Below, in pieces: positions 24,319 to 32,035 of a stretch of DNA of 38,037 nucleotides (position 1 is the stretch's first letter; each line of letters opens with the position of its first letter). Origin of the DNA: CAZDVK01 sp964508915 (GTDB lineage Bacteria; Pseudomonadota; Alphaproteobacteria; Paracaedibacterales; CAIULA01); contig CAZDVK010000014.1 of assembly GCA_964508915.1 (NCBI GenBank), positions 1-38,037 on the forward strand. Reading direction: 5' to 3'. Below the pieces are notes generated by a model. That model was not told where the DNA came from. It worked only from the letters and a program-made list of their open reading frames with translations, and ran no database searches. The position numbers and the translations under genes were made by a program.

Positions 24319-26457
24319 ATGGCCAAGAAATTACTTATTGACGCTGCACATCCCGAGGAAATCCGGGTTGCTGTTGTTAGAGGGGACACCCTAGACGAAT
24401 TTGATTCAGAGACGTCTCATAAAAAGCACATAAAAAGTAATATTTACCTTGCAAAAGTGGTTCGTGTTGAACCGTCGCTGCAGGCAGCATTTGTGGATTA
24501 TGGTGGGAACCGTCATGGTTTTTTACCTTTTAGTGAAATCCACCCTGATTACTATCGAATTCCTGTGTCAGATCGCGAAACTACTTCTGCGGATGAAATG
24601 GATGATGACGTTGAGGAAGAAAATCTTGACGCTGTGCCTGAGGCCAGCGATTTTTCAAACGCCCTTCCCATTCAAGATGATATTGAGCCTTTCGATGATG
24701 ATGGAGATGAAAAGTCATCTCGGCCGAAGCGATATAAATATAAAATTCAAGAAGTTATCAAACGCCGCCAGATTATGTTGGTTCAGGTTGTCAAAGAAGA
24801 ACGCGGCAACAAGGGTGCTGCTTTAACAACTTACTTAAGTTTGCCCGGTCGTTATTGTGTTTTAATGCCCAACGCCGGTTACCGGTCGGGTGGTGTTTCA
24901 CGTAAAATTAACGATGGTGATGACCGCAAGCGTTTAAAGGATCTGGTAAAGTCTTTAGAAGTTCCAGAAGGTATGGGGTTAATTGTTCGGACAGCTGGGC
25001 AAGAACGAAACAAAATAGAAATCAAACGTGACTATGAATACTTAGTGCGCCTTTGGAGCGATATCCGAGAGCTTACATTACAATCTGTCGCCCCTGTTTT
25101 GGTTTATGAAGAAGGGGATTTGGTCAAAAAATCCATCCGGGATATTTATTCCAAGGATATGGATCAGATTTTGGTAGAGGGCGAAGAGGCTTATAAAGAA
25201 GCACGCGCATTTATGAAAGCTTTGATCCCCAGTCATGTTCGCAAAGTTCAGCTGTACAAAGATGTTAATAATCCTTTGTTTTACAAATTCAAGGTAGAAT
25301 CACAGATTGATGCGGTTATGGAGCCTATTGTTCAGCTTCCATCCGGTGGATATGTAGTCATTAATGTGACGGAAGCTTTGGTCGCTATTGATGTGAACTC
25401 TGGCCGGTCAACACGGGAACGAAACATTGAATCGACAGCCTTAAAAACAAACCTAGAAGCGGCTGATGAAATTGCACGCCAAATGCGCCTTCGGGACCTT
25501 GCTGGCTTAATTGTGATCGACTTCATTGATATGAGTGATAATAATTATATTCAGCAAGTAGAACGTCGCCTCCGGGAATCTATCAAAACAGATCGAGCCC
25601 GTATTCAAGTTGGCCGTATTAGCCAATTTGGCCTTATGGAGTTATCACGGCAGCGCTTGCGGCCTAGCATCATTGAAAGCTATACAACCACGTGTGGTCA
25701 TTGCCATGGAACTGGGCTTGTTCATTCTATTGAGTCCACAAGTTTGCGTGTTCTTCGAGCTGTTGAATCTTTGGCGATTCGCGGTAAATCATTAGAAATA
25801 ACAGCGCACGTTCCAACAGGTATTGATTCTTATCTGTTGAATCAAAAACGAGCGCATATTGTTTCCATCGAAGAAAAGTACAATGTTGTCATACAAATTT
25901 TTTGGGATGCTTCTTTGGTGGCCCCTCATTATCGGTTAGATTCTGTAACGGATAAGGATAAAAAAGAAGTAAAAACCCAAGAGTCAACGAATGTTCCTGA
26001 AAGAAGGGCTACGAATCAAGAGCAATCCCTTGAAAGGCCCAGGTCAGACTATAAAAAACCACAAAATAAAAAAGGGAAAGTTGGAAACCATCTGAAGCAG
26101 ACGGCGCACAAAATTATTGAAGAAGAAATTGATTTGGTGAATCAGGTTGCGCAAGAGGTTGTTGCAGAGGAATTGCTGGAAATTGCTGCCCAAGAAGGAA
26201 CCGAGGAAACAGGTGCGCCAAGGAAAAGGAATTATCATCAAAGACGCCGCGACCGGCAGCGGTTTCATCGAAACCGTCGACGTCACAACCATTCAGAAGG
26301 GAATAATCCTCATGCAGGGGCCCCTGCTGAATTAGGGGGGAATTCTGGACAACCTCATGCTTCTGAAAATGTTGTGTCACTTCCTGCTGCGCCTTCTAAT
26401 AATGATGAAGGAAGACGGAAAAGCAAAAAGGGCTGGTTAAGCCGTCTTTTAGACTAA
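24319..26457 (+). CDS. rne: Ribonuclease E/G
   Basis: 712 aa endoribonuclease that starts mRNA decay and processes rRNA and tRNA. It has an S1 domain (about 38-175) split by a very acidic insert (about 82-137, rich in Asp/Glu), as in alphaproteobacterial RNase E. The catalytic aspartates are D358 in 'VAIDVNSGRS' and D401 in 'LIVIDFIDM', 43 residues apart as in E. coli (D303, D346). The Zn-link Cys pair is C459/C462 in 'TTTCGHCHGTG'. The C-terminal 170 residues are low-complexity and basic ('RKRNYHQRRRDRQRFHRNRRRHN'-type region), probably an RNA- and partner-binding scaffold, shorter than in E. coli. The ATG at 24319 follows GGAG with 11 nt spacing. Confidence 0.96.
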   Translation: MAKKLLIDAAHPEEIRVAVVRGDTLDEFDSETSHKKHIKSNIYLAKVVRVEPSLQAAFVDYGGNRHGFLPFSEIHPDYYRIPVSDRETTSADEMDDDVEEENLDAVPEASDFSNALPIQDDIEPFDDDGDEKSSRPKRYKYKIQEVIKRRQIMLVQVVKEERGNKGAALTTYLSLPGRYCVLMPNAGYRSGGVSRKINDGDDRKRLKDLVKSLEVPEGMGLIVRTAGQERNKIEIKRDYEYLVRLWSDIRELTLQSVAPVLVYEEGDLVKKSIRDIYSKDMDQILVEGEEAYKEARAFMKALIPSHVRKVQLYKDVNNPLFYKFKVESQIDAVMEPIVQLPSGGYVVINVTEALVAIDVNSGRSTRERNIESTALKTNLEAADEIARQMRLRDLAGLIVIDFIDMSDNNYIQQVERRLRESIKTDRARIQVGRISQFGLMELSRQRLRPSIIESYTTTCGHCHGTGLVHSIESTSLRVLRAVESLAIRGKSLEITAHVPTGIDSYLLNQKRAHIVSIEEKYNVVIQIFWDASLVAPHYRLDSVTDKDKKEVKTQESTNVPERRATNQEQSLERPRSDYKKPQNKKGKVGNHLKQTAHKIIEEEIDLVNQVAQEVVAEELLEIAAQEGTEETGAPRKRNYHQRRRDRQRFHRNRRRHNHSEGNNPHAGAPAELGGNSGQPHASENVVSLPAAPSNNDEGRRKSKKGWLSRLLD

Positions 26458-26483
26458 GGGGGGGCTGTGCGCCCTCTTTTTTT
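26457..26483 (+). terminator. Intrinsic terminator of rne
   Basis: G-rich 5' arm (26457-26465) pairs with 26471-26479, containing GGGC/GCCC around TGTGC plus wobble pairs, and runs into a T tract (26477-26483). It fills the gap between the convergent rne and rlmH. Confidence 0.75.
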
Positions 26484-26919
26484 AATTTCTATGATACGGG
26501 TGGTTATTTTGAATTTGCTGAATCCGGTATAGCTGTTCAACTAGTAAACATCGCACCAACATGTGTGGCCACGTTAGTTTGCCAAGGCTTAGCATTAAAT
26601 GGCTTTTAGATGTGACGCTATTACATAAACCGTCAGCTCCGCCGATAATAAAAGTGCAGTATTTATAAGCTGGTAATACTTTATGCAGGAACAGGTCAGA
26701 CAGCTCTGTGGTGCTTAAGTTTTTTCCCCGTTCATCCAAAGAAACAATATAGCTGTCAGGTTTCAGAAGCTTTAGAAATTGCTGTGCTTCTGCGTTGGGG
26801 GTTTCTTGTTTTATCTCATGCACCTCTAGCGGCCAGGTTAATCGTTTTTCATAACGGCTTAGCAAGTCCTTTTCGGGACTGTCTTTCATGTGTCCCGCAG
26901 CCAGAATGAAAAATTTCAT
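26482..26919 (-). CDS. rlmH: 23S rRNA (pseudouridine(1915)-N(3))-methyltransferase RlmH
   Basis: 145 aa, slightly shorter than E. coli RlmH (155). It has the SPOUT fold signatures: 'SLDERGKNLSTTELSDL' in the middle, the SAM loop 'CTFIIGGADGL' (about 88-98), 'LSLGKLTWPHMLVRCLLVEQLYR' and the hallmark C-terminus 'NNHPYHRN'. It methylates pseudouridine 1915 in helix 69 of 23S rRNA. It starts inside the stop of the upstream hydrolase (ATGA overlap), so the two are coupled. rsfS, its common neighbour, is not here. Confidence 0.96.
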   Translation of the reverse strand: MKFFILAAGHMKDSPEKDLLSRYEKRLTWPLEVHEIKQETPNAEAQQFLKLLKPDSYIVSLDERGKNLSTTELSDLFLHKVLPAYKYCTFIIGGADGLCNSVTSKSHLMLSLGKLTWPHMLVRCLLVEQLYRIQQIQNNHPYHRN

Positions 26920-27578
26920 ACAGCTAATGAATGATGAATATCGCCAACCCGTTGACTCAAATATCGTGTCACATGGGATGACAGCTCTGAAATTTGATGC
27001 GTAAAGAAATGATCGGCCCCATCTACCAACTGATAATCAATCTTGATGCCCCGTTGATTTCTTAATTTATTCACTAACGTGTCTACTGCACCTTTTGAAA
27101 CAATTGCATCTTCAGTCCCTTGAATGATTTGACCTGAAACAGGGCAGGGCGCTAAAAAATTAAAATCATACATACCAGCAGGTGGGCTGACGCTAATAAA
27201 ACCTTCTAATTCTGGGCGACGCATTAGTAATTGCATAGAAATCCAGGCACCAAAGGAAAAGCCTGCTACCCAGAAACGATTGACGGTTGGATGTGCTGAT
27301 TGCAACCAATCTAAAGCGGATGCTGCATCACTCAGTTCGCCTTCACCATTATCATAAGAGCCTTCAGATCGGCCAACACCGCGAAAATTAAAACGCAAAA
27401 CACTAAAACCTTGTTCCACAAAACAGCGATACAAAGCATAAACAACTTTGTTATTCATGGTGCCGCCATGTTTCGGGTGGGGGTGCAAAACCAGCGCAAT
27501 GGGGGCATTTTTAATTTTGCTGCTATGGTAGCGACCTTCAATACGACCCGCAGACCCTGTAAAAATAACTTCTGGCAT
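26916..27578 (-). CDS. Alpha/beta hydrolase (COG2945 type)
   Basis: 220 aa from the ATG at 27578, which has AGGAG 6-7 nt upstream. The frame stays open to 27701, but that extension covers the iscR promoter region and is not likely translated. It has the COG2945 hallmark 'LHPHPKHGGTMNNKVV' (31-46), 'FNFRGVGRSEG' (63-73), nucleophile elbow 'GFSFGA' with Ser108, probable acid Asp157 ('GTEDAIVS') and His190 ('DGADHFF'), so the triad looks complete. Substrate is unknown; a serine esterase or thioesterase is likely. In many Alphaproteobacteria this gene sits beside the isc cluster, as here. Confidence 0.9.
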   Translation of the reverse strand: MPEVIFTGSAGRIEGRYHSSKIKNAPIALVLHPHPKHGGTMNNKVVYALYRCFVEQGFSVLRFNFRGVGRSEGSYDNGEGELSDAASALDWLQSAHPTVNRFWVAGFSFGAWISMQLLMRRPELEGFISVSPPAGMYDFNFLAPCPVSGQIIQGTEDAIVSKGAVDTLVNKLRNQRGIKIDYQLVDGADHFFTHQISELSSHVTRYLSQRVGDIHHSLAV

Positions 27579-27656
27579 TAAAACTCCTTGAACACAAAAA
27601 AACTGATCTTTTAACAAAACTTTCGCACCAAAAAACAAGGCGAACAAAAGCAAAAA

Positions 27657-27721
27657 AACTTGACTTACCTGGTCAGGATAGCATATTTCATAGTAAGACA
27701 CTGCCTGGTTATTGGTCAGTG
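27657..27721 (+). promoter_or_regulatory. iscR promoter with candidate IscR operators
   Basis: TTGACT (27660-27665) and CATATT (27682-27687), 16 nt apart, look like a sigma-70 promoter. The -35 lies in a dyad TGAC-N7-GTCA (27661-27675) that resembles the core of type 1 IscR sites. A second dyad CACTG/CAGTG spans 27699-27721. Autorepression by [2Fe-2S] IscR is the known control of isc operons; the exact sites here are inferred. Confidence 0.4.
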
Positions 27722-27782
27722 CAAAACTACACCCCGAAAGAGTATCACGGTTTTTTTAACAGTTCCACAGGAATGATTTGTC

Positions 27783-28229
27783 ATGAAACTTAGCACAAAA
27801 GCCCGTTATGCAGTGATGGCCATGACTGATTTGGTTATGAAAGGTGGCTCTAGCGCGCCTTGTGCCCTTACGATGATTGCAGAACGCCAGGAATTACCGC
27901 TTGCTTACCTTGAACAAATTTTTGTGAAGCTTAGGAAACACAATCTTGTGGTTAGTGTGCGTGGGGCTGCAGGTGGGTACGTATTGGGCCGCTCCGCTGA
28001 AACCATTACGATTTATGACATTATTGCAGCTGTGGATCAGCCTTTAAAAGCAACACGGTGTAAAGAAAAATCACCAACAGGGTGTCAAAAAAAAGGCGCC
28101 CGTTGTATGACCCATGATTTATGGGAAGGTTTAGGGTTTGTCGTTGAACAGTATCTGAAAAATATAACCCTTGCGTCTATTTTGGAAAATAATAGGACCA
28201 TTTTTTTTGAAGGACGCCAGGCATGCTAG
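27783..28229 (+). CDS. iscR: Fe-S cluster-responsive regulator IscR (Rrf2 family)
   Basis: 148 aa. It has the winged-helix N-terminus 'MKLSTKARYAVMAM', recognition region 'LAYLEQIFVKLRKHNLVVSVRGAAGGYVLGR', and the [2Fe-2S] ligands C93, C101, C108 with His111 in 'CMTHDLW'. The first two cysteines are 8 residues apart rather than 6 as in E. coli. It senses Fe-S status and represses its own operon. It overlaps the first cysteine desulfurase by 7 nt. Confidence 0.94.
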   Translation: MKLSTKARYAVMAMTDLVMKGGSSAPCALTMIAERQELPLAYLEQIFVKLRKHNLVVSVRGAAGGYVLGRSAETITIYDIIAAVDQPLKATRCKEKSPTGCQKKGARCMTHDLWEGLGFVVEQYLKNITLASILENNRTIFFEGRQAC

Positions 28230-29350
28230 CGCCTTCACCAGGAAACCCTGTTTACCTAGATTATAACGCATCGGCCCCTTTATATTCGGGTGCCTTTGAC
28301 GTGGTTTTAGAGGTGGCTAACTATACAGGGAATCCATCATCTGTTCATAAAAATGGTCGCGTTTTACGCTGTTTTATGGAAGACGCACGACAAAAAATGG
28401 GTGATCTGTTAGCGGTGGATGCAAAAAATATTATTTTTACAAGTGGTGCCACTGAAGCCAATAATTTAGCTTTAAAGAATTTTAAAGGCACGGTTCTTAC
28501 ATCGGCCATTGAACATGATTCTATTTTTCATGTGCGACCTGATGCTGTTGTGATTCGGGTTTTAGAAACAGGAATTTTAGATATCAATCATCTGACGCAT
28601 CTATTGGATTCTATGAATTCAGGGCCGATTTTAGTTTCTGTGATGGCAGTTAATAATGAAACAGGTGTTATTCAACCCGTAGAACAAATTGCTGAAATCT
28701 GTGCCCATTACAAGGCTTTGTTTCATTGTGACGCTGTTCAGGCTTTTGGTCGTGTTCCGTTGCCGTGGCATAAATTCCATGCGGTTTCGTTGTCTGGCCA
28801 TAAAGTTGGGGGGCTATGGGGTGCTGGTTGTTTAGTTGCGTCTAATGACTTTCCGATGACGCCACTTTTCGTTGGCGGTGGTCAAGAACGGTCTCATCGG
28901 TCTGGCACAGAAAACGTGACTGGCATTGTTTCGATGGCTTACGCAATGGAAAAAGCGATTCAAGAGGATTGGCAGGCCGCAGAAAAATTGCGCGACAATA
29001 TGGAGCGAACCCTTCTCGAAAAAATGAACACAATTAAGATTTTCGGTCATAATCAGCCCAGGGTTTGCAACACGTCATCCATTTATATGCCCAACGTCAA
29101 AAGTGAAACCCAAGTGATGGCCTTTGACTTAGCCGGTATTTCAATTAGCTCTGGTGCGGCTTGTTCATCAGGCAAAGTAAAACCATCTCGTATTTTAAAG
29201 GCCATGGGGGCATCAGACAACGAAGCACAAAATACAATTCGCGTTAGTTTATGCCCCACAACAAGCCAAAGGGACATCGATTTGTTTTTAGAAACGTGGT
29301 TTAGCATTTTTGATAAAATTAACAGAGGTAATCATGGCCCAACTCACTAA
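28223..29350 (+). CDS. Cysteine desulfurase paralogue (NifS/IscS-like)
   Basis: 375 aa class V aminotransferase-fold PLP enzyme. It has 'VYLDYNASAPL' (10-20), 'IIFTSGATEANNLAL', 'HCDAVQAFG', the PLP lysine K194 in 'SLSGHKVGG', and the persulfide cysteine C314 in 'SSGAACSSGKVKPS'. All key residues are kept, so it is probably active. It removes sulfur from cysteine. It lies between iscR and the true iscS, an arrangement found in Rickettsiales and several other Alphaproteobacteria. The shorter loop after the catalytic Cys and lower similarity to E. coli IscS than the next gene set it apart. It overlaps iscS by 17 nt. Confidence 0.92.
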   Translation: MLAPSPGNPVYLDYNASAPLYSGAFDVVLEVANYTGNPSSVHKNGRVLRCFMEDARQKMGDLLAVDAKNIIFTSGATEANNLALKNFKGTVLTSAIEHDSIFHVRPDAVVIRVLETGILDINHLTHLLDSMNSGPILVSVMAVNNETGVIQPVEQIAEICAHYKALFHCDAVQAFGRVPLPWHKFHAVSLSGHKVGGLWGAGCLVASNDFPMTPLFVGGGQERSHRSGTENVTGIVSMAYAMEKAIQEDWQAAEKLRDNMERTLLEKMNTIKIFGHNQPRVCNTSSIYMPNVKSETQVMAFDLAGISISSGAACSSGKVKPSRILKAMGASDNEAQNTIRVSLCPTTSQRDIDLFLETWFSIFDKINRGNHGPTH

Positions 29351-30554
29351 TCAAATTTATTTAGATTATCAGGCAACAACCCCTTGTGATTCACGGGTTG
29401 TTGATAAAATGTTGCCTTATTTTACGGAAATTTTCGGAAACCCCCATTCACGCAATCATGCCCACGGGTGGATGGCTGAAGAAGCTATAGAAGAAGCACG
29501 TGGTTTTATTGCTGAAATTATAGGTGCTGACCCACGTGAAATTATTTTCACAAGTGGTGCCACAGAAGCCAACAATATCGCCATCAAAGGTGTTGCCCAG
29601 TTTAATAAGGGTAAGAAAAATCACATCATTACGTGTACAACGGAACATAAGTGTGTATTAGAAAGCTGCCGCCAATTAGAACAAGAAGGGTGGCACGTTA
29701 CGTATTTGCCTGTGCAAAAAAATGGGTTGATAGATTTACAGCAACTTAAAGATGCCATAACGGACCAAACAGTTTTGGTTTCTATTATGGCAGTTAACAA
29801 TGAAATTGGGGTCATTCAGCCTCTTGCTGATATTGGTGCTTTGTGTCGATCTCGTGGGGTTTTGTTTCATACAGATGCTGCTCAGGCTGTGGGTAAAATT
29901 CACATAGATGTAGAAGCAATGAATATTGACCTACTTAGTTTGTCTGGCCATAAAATTTACGGGCCAAAGGGTATTGGTGCGTTGTTTGTACGCCGCAAAC
30001 CCCGTGTTCGTTTGCATGCCTTGATTCATGGTGGTGGGCAAGAACGTGGCATCAGATCAGGCACATTGCCAACGCCATTATGCGTGGGCTTAGGTGAGGC
30101 CTGTCGTATTGCAGCTGCAGAAATGATGGATGAAACAAAGCGCATTCAAGCCCTCAGTCAACAACTGTGGAGTGGCTTAACAGCTGAGCTGGATCAAATT
30201 TATTTAAATGGAGACGCTGTTCACCGCATACCTGGGAATTTGAACATCAGTTTTGCTTACGTGGAAGGTGAAGGCATGATGATGGGGATCAAGGATTTGT
30301 CTGTTTCATCGGGTTCGGCGTGCACGTCAGCATCTTTGGAACCATCTTATGTTTTGCGGGCTATTGGTGTTGGTGAGGATTTAGCCCACACATCTATTCG
30401 TTTTGGAATTGGCCGTTTTACAACCTCACAGGAGATTGATCAGGCCGTTTCAAAAGTTGTCACAGCTGTCAAAAAACTGCGTGCCATGAGCCCCTTATGG
30501 GAAATGGCGCAAGAAGGAATTGATATCAACGCCATTGAATGGGCAGCCCATTAA
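29334..30554 (+). CDS. iscS: Cysteine desulfurase IscS
   Basis: 406 aa from ATG 29334, with AGAGG 5 nt upstream; an in-frame TTG at 29310 is less likely. It aligns by eye with E. coli IscS throughout: 'IYLDYQATTPCDSRV', 'FGNPHSRNHAHGW', PLP lysine K207 ('SLSGHKIYGPKG'), persulfide C330 ('SSGSACTSASLEPSYVLRA') and 'SIRFGIGRFTT'. It supplies sulfur to IscU and for tRNA thiolation. It lies 15 nt before iscU. Confidence 0.97.
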   Translation: MAQLTNQIYLDYQATTPCDSRVVDKMLPYFTEIFGNPHSRNHAHGWMAEEAIEEARGFIAEIIGADPREIIFTSGATEANNIAIKGVAQFNKGKKNHIITCTTEHKCVLESCRQLEQEGWHVTYLPVQKNGLIDLQQLKDAITDQTVLVSIMAVNNEIGVIQPLADIGALCRSRGVLFHTDAAQAVGKIHIDVEAMNIDLLSLSGHKIYGPKGIGALFVRRKPRVRLHALIHGGGQERGIRSGTLPTPLCVGLGEACRIAAAEMMDETKRIQALSQQLWSGLTAELDQIYLNGDAVHRIPGNLNISFAYVEGEGMMMGIKDLSVSSGSACTSASLEPSYVLRAIGVGEDLAHTSIRFGIGRFTTSQEIDQAVSKVVTAVKKLRAMSPLWEMAQEGIDINAIEWAAH

Positions 30555-30569
30555 TTAAGGAGGATAGCC

Positions 30570-30968
30570 ATGTCATACAGTTCAAAAGTTATAGACCACT
30601 ATGAAAACCCACGAAATGTAGGGTCTTTAGATAAAAATGCTGCTGACGTTGGTACAGGCCTTGTGGGTGCGCCAGCCTGTGGTGATGTCATGAAGCTGCA
30701 GATTAAGGTTAATGAACAAGGCGTTATAGAAGATGCCAAGTTTAAAACCTTTGGATGTGGGTCGGCCATTGCGTCATCGTCGCTGGCAACAGAATGGATT
30801 AAGGGCAAAAATATAGATGAAGCCCTAACCATTAAAAATACAGATATTGCCAGCCATTTAACCTTGCCCCCTGTTAAGGTGCATTGTTCCATTTTGGCAG
30901 AAGACGCCATTAAGGCAGCCATTGCTGATTACAAACAAAAACAACAAGAAAAAGAAGTAAACACATGA
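30570..30968 (+). CDS. iscU: Fe-S cluster scaffold IscU
   Basis: 132 aa. Cluster ligands C37 ('GAPACGDV'), C63 ('TFGCGSAIASSS') and C106 ('KVHCSIL') with Asp39 and His105 are all present. The HscA chaperone-recognition motif LPPVK is intact (99-103), although hscA and hscB are not adjacent. The cluster is built here from IscS sulfur. AAGGAGG-like sequence precedes the ATG; the stop overlaps iscA by 4 nt. Confidence 0.97.
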   Translation: MSYSSKVIDHYENPRNVGSLDKNAADVGTGLVGAPACGDVMKLQIKVNEQGVIEDAKFKTFGCGSAIASSSLATEWIKGKNIDEALTIKNTDIASHLTLPPVKVHCSILAEDAIKAAIADYKQKQQEKEVNT

Positions 30969-31297
30969 AAGCCCCTATTACCATTACAGAAGCCGCCCTT
31001 GACCGTATTCGGGATTTGCTTCAAAAACGGGAAAAACCAGCTTTAGGTATTCGCATTGGTTTAAAAACCAAGGGGTGTTCGGGCCTTTCTTATTCTATTG
31101 AATATGCTGATGAAAAATCACCCTTTGATGAAGTTGTTTTAAAAGACGATGTCACTGTTTTTATTGATCCTAAAGCTACTGTATTTATTATTGGCACCGA
31201 AATGGATTTCGTGGAAACACCTGTGCAGTCGGGTTTTGTATTTAAAAATCCCAATGAAAAAGGGCGTTGTGGTTGTGGAAAATCTTTCCACGTTTAA
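30965..31297 (+). CDS. iscA: A-type Fe-S carrier IscA
   Basis: 110 aa HesB/IscA family. The three conserved cysteines are C38 ('TKGCSGLSY'), C102 and C104 ('GRCGCGKSF'). A-type carriers deliver Fe-S clusters or iron to apoproteins. It is coupled to iscU by a 4-nt overlap and ends the isc run in this window; hscB, hscA and fdx do not follow. Confidence 0.95.
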   Translation: MKAPITITEAALDRIRDLLQKREKPALGIRIGLKTKGCSGLSYSIEYADEKSPFDEVVLKDDVTVFIDPKATVFIIGTEMDFVETPVQSGFVFKNPNEKGRCGCGKSFHV

Positions 31298-31319
31298 TAA
31301 ACAAATAAACAGTTTATTT
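31275..31319 (+). terminator. Possible 3'-end hairpins of the isc transcript
   Basis: A perfect 7-bp stem GTGGAAA (31275-31281) / TTTCCAC (31285-31291) lies over the last iscA codons. A second AT-only dyad AAATAAAC/GTTTATTT (31303-31319) is followed by TTTTGTATTTC. Neither is a textbook terminator, but together they could end or protect the isc mRNA. Confidence 0.35.
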
Positions 31320-31437
31320 TTGTATTTCTTTAGGAAATCATGGCTAAATAGACACAGTATCAACATAATTTATCTTAACCGATGCTAAAATTTTAATGAT
31401 TTATTAAGAGATAATAGGTTATTTGTAGTATATGTTT

Positions 31438-31465
31438 GGCTTAGGTAGGGTCACCCTTCGAAGCC
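31438..31465 (+). promoter_or_regulatory. Hairpin in the leader of the Ala/His-rich protein gene
   Basis: GGCTT (31438-31442) pairs with AAGCC (31461-31465), and AGGGT (31447-31451) pairs with ACCCT (31453-31457), a two-part stem 28 nt before the ATG. The ribosome site AGGAG near 31481-31485 is left free. It may be an operator or an mRNA leader structure. Confidence 0.4.
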
Positions 31466-31492
31466 CCTTAAACGTTAATAGGAGTTTATTCA

Positions 31493-31945
31493 ATGAAAAA
31501 AACCGTAATTTCTGGCGCTTTTGCACTTTTGGCGTCGACAGCAATTGCTTTGGCTACAGCACCTGCGACTGCGCCTGTTGCCCCTCAACCTGCTGGAGTT
31601 GTTCCAGCTGCTGCTGGATCTGTTCCTGCAGCTCCTGGTGCAAAGCATCAAGGAAAGAAAAGACATCGTCGTGGTAAACATTGCCATAGTGGTACAAACA
31701 GTCAAACAGATCTTTTAAATAAAGCTGATCCAAAACTACCTGTTCAAGCTGTTGTGGCTTCATTGCCAGCGGCTGAATCACATTGTGGTGGACATAAGAA
31801 ACATCATCATGACGCTGGAAGTGCGGCACCTGCAGCATCTGCAGCTTCAGCTGCTCCTGCAGCATCTGCTACGCCAGCAGCTCCTGCTGCGTCAGCTACA
31901 CCAGCAGCCCCTGCTGCATCTGCAACACATGCAGCTGGTATGTAG
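31493..31945 (+). CDS. Secreted Ala/Pro-rich, His-rich low-complexity protein
   Basis: 150 aa, no recognised family. It has a clear signal peptide (MKKTVISGAFALLASTAIALA). The mature protein has an Ala/Pro/Val-rich stretch, a basic His/Cys cluster 'KKRHRRGKHCHSG' (about 54-66), a short non-repetitive middle 'DLLNKADPKLPVQAVVASLPA', a second His/Cys cluster 'HCGGHKKHHHDAG', and a tail of three 9-residue repeats APAASATPA. The paired His/Cys clusters could bind metal; that is inference. AGGAG precedes the ATG and a good terminator follows the stop, so it is a separate transcription unit. Other long frames over this locus are by-products of the GC-rich repeats. Confidence 0.75.
   Translation: MKKTVISGAFALLASTAIALATAPATAPVAPQPAGVVPAAAGSVPAAPGAKHQGKKRHRRGKHCHSGTNSQTDLLNKADPKLPVQAVVASLPAAESHCGGHKKHHHDAGSAAPAASAASAAPAASATPAAPAASATPAAPAASATHAAGM
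31853..31933 (+). repeat. Three tandem 27-bp repeats coding APAASATPA
   Basis: Units 31853-31879, 31880-31906 and 31907-31933 each code APAAS-AT-[PH]-A. Synonymous bases differ between units, so the protein repeat is kept while the DNA has diverged. Confidence 0.85.
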
Positions 31946-31972
31946 TTCGATTTTTCGAAATAGCTATGTTAG

Positions 31973-32000
31973 AAGCCGGGCCTTTGTGTCCGGCTTTTTT
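31973..32000 (+). terminator. Intrinsic terminator of the Ala/His-rich gene
   Basis: AAGCCGG (31973-31979) pairs with CCGGCTT (31990-31996) around a 10-nt loop, followed by six Ts (31995-32000). It lies 27 nt after the stop. Confidence 0.85.
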
Positions 32001-32035
32001 ATTTGTGCAAAAGCTGAAAAATGTTCTGATTTTTT

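Noticed and set aside
24134..24394. 86-codon plus-strand ORF in the rne leader
   Set aside because: It runs 76 nt into rne in another frame, has no good ribosome site, and its composition is that of AT-rich leader sequence. The hairpins explain the region better.
27579..27701. N-terminal extension of the alpha/beta hydrolase
   Set aside because: The open frame covers the iscR promoter, while the ATG at 27578 has AGGAG and matches the family start.
31554..31865. Long antisense and alternate frames over the Ala/Pro-rich gene
   Set aside because: They arise from GC-biased repeat codons (GCN/CCN), give Leu/Gln-rich low-complexity peptides, and lack ribosome sites; the sense frame has a signal peptide and AGGAG.
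31946..31959. TTCGA/TCGAA dyad after the Ala/His-rich gene
   Set aside because: Short, AT-rich and lying just before a much better terminator; no independent role is supported.
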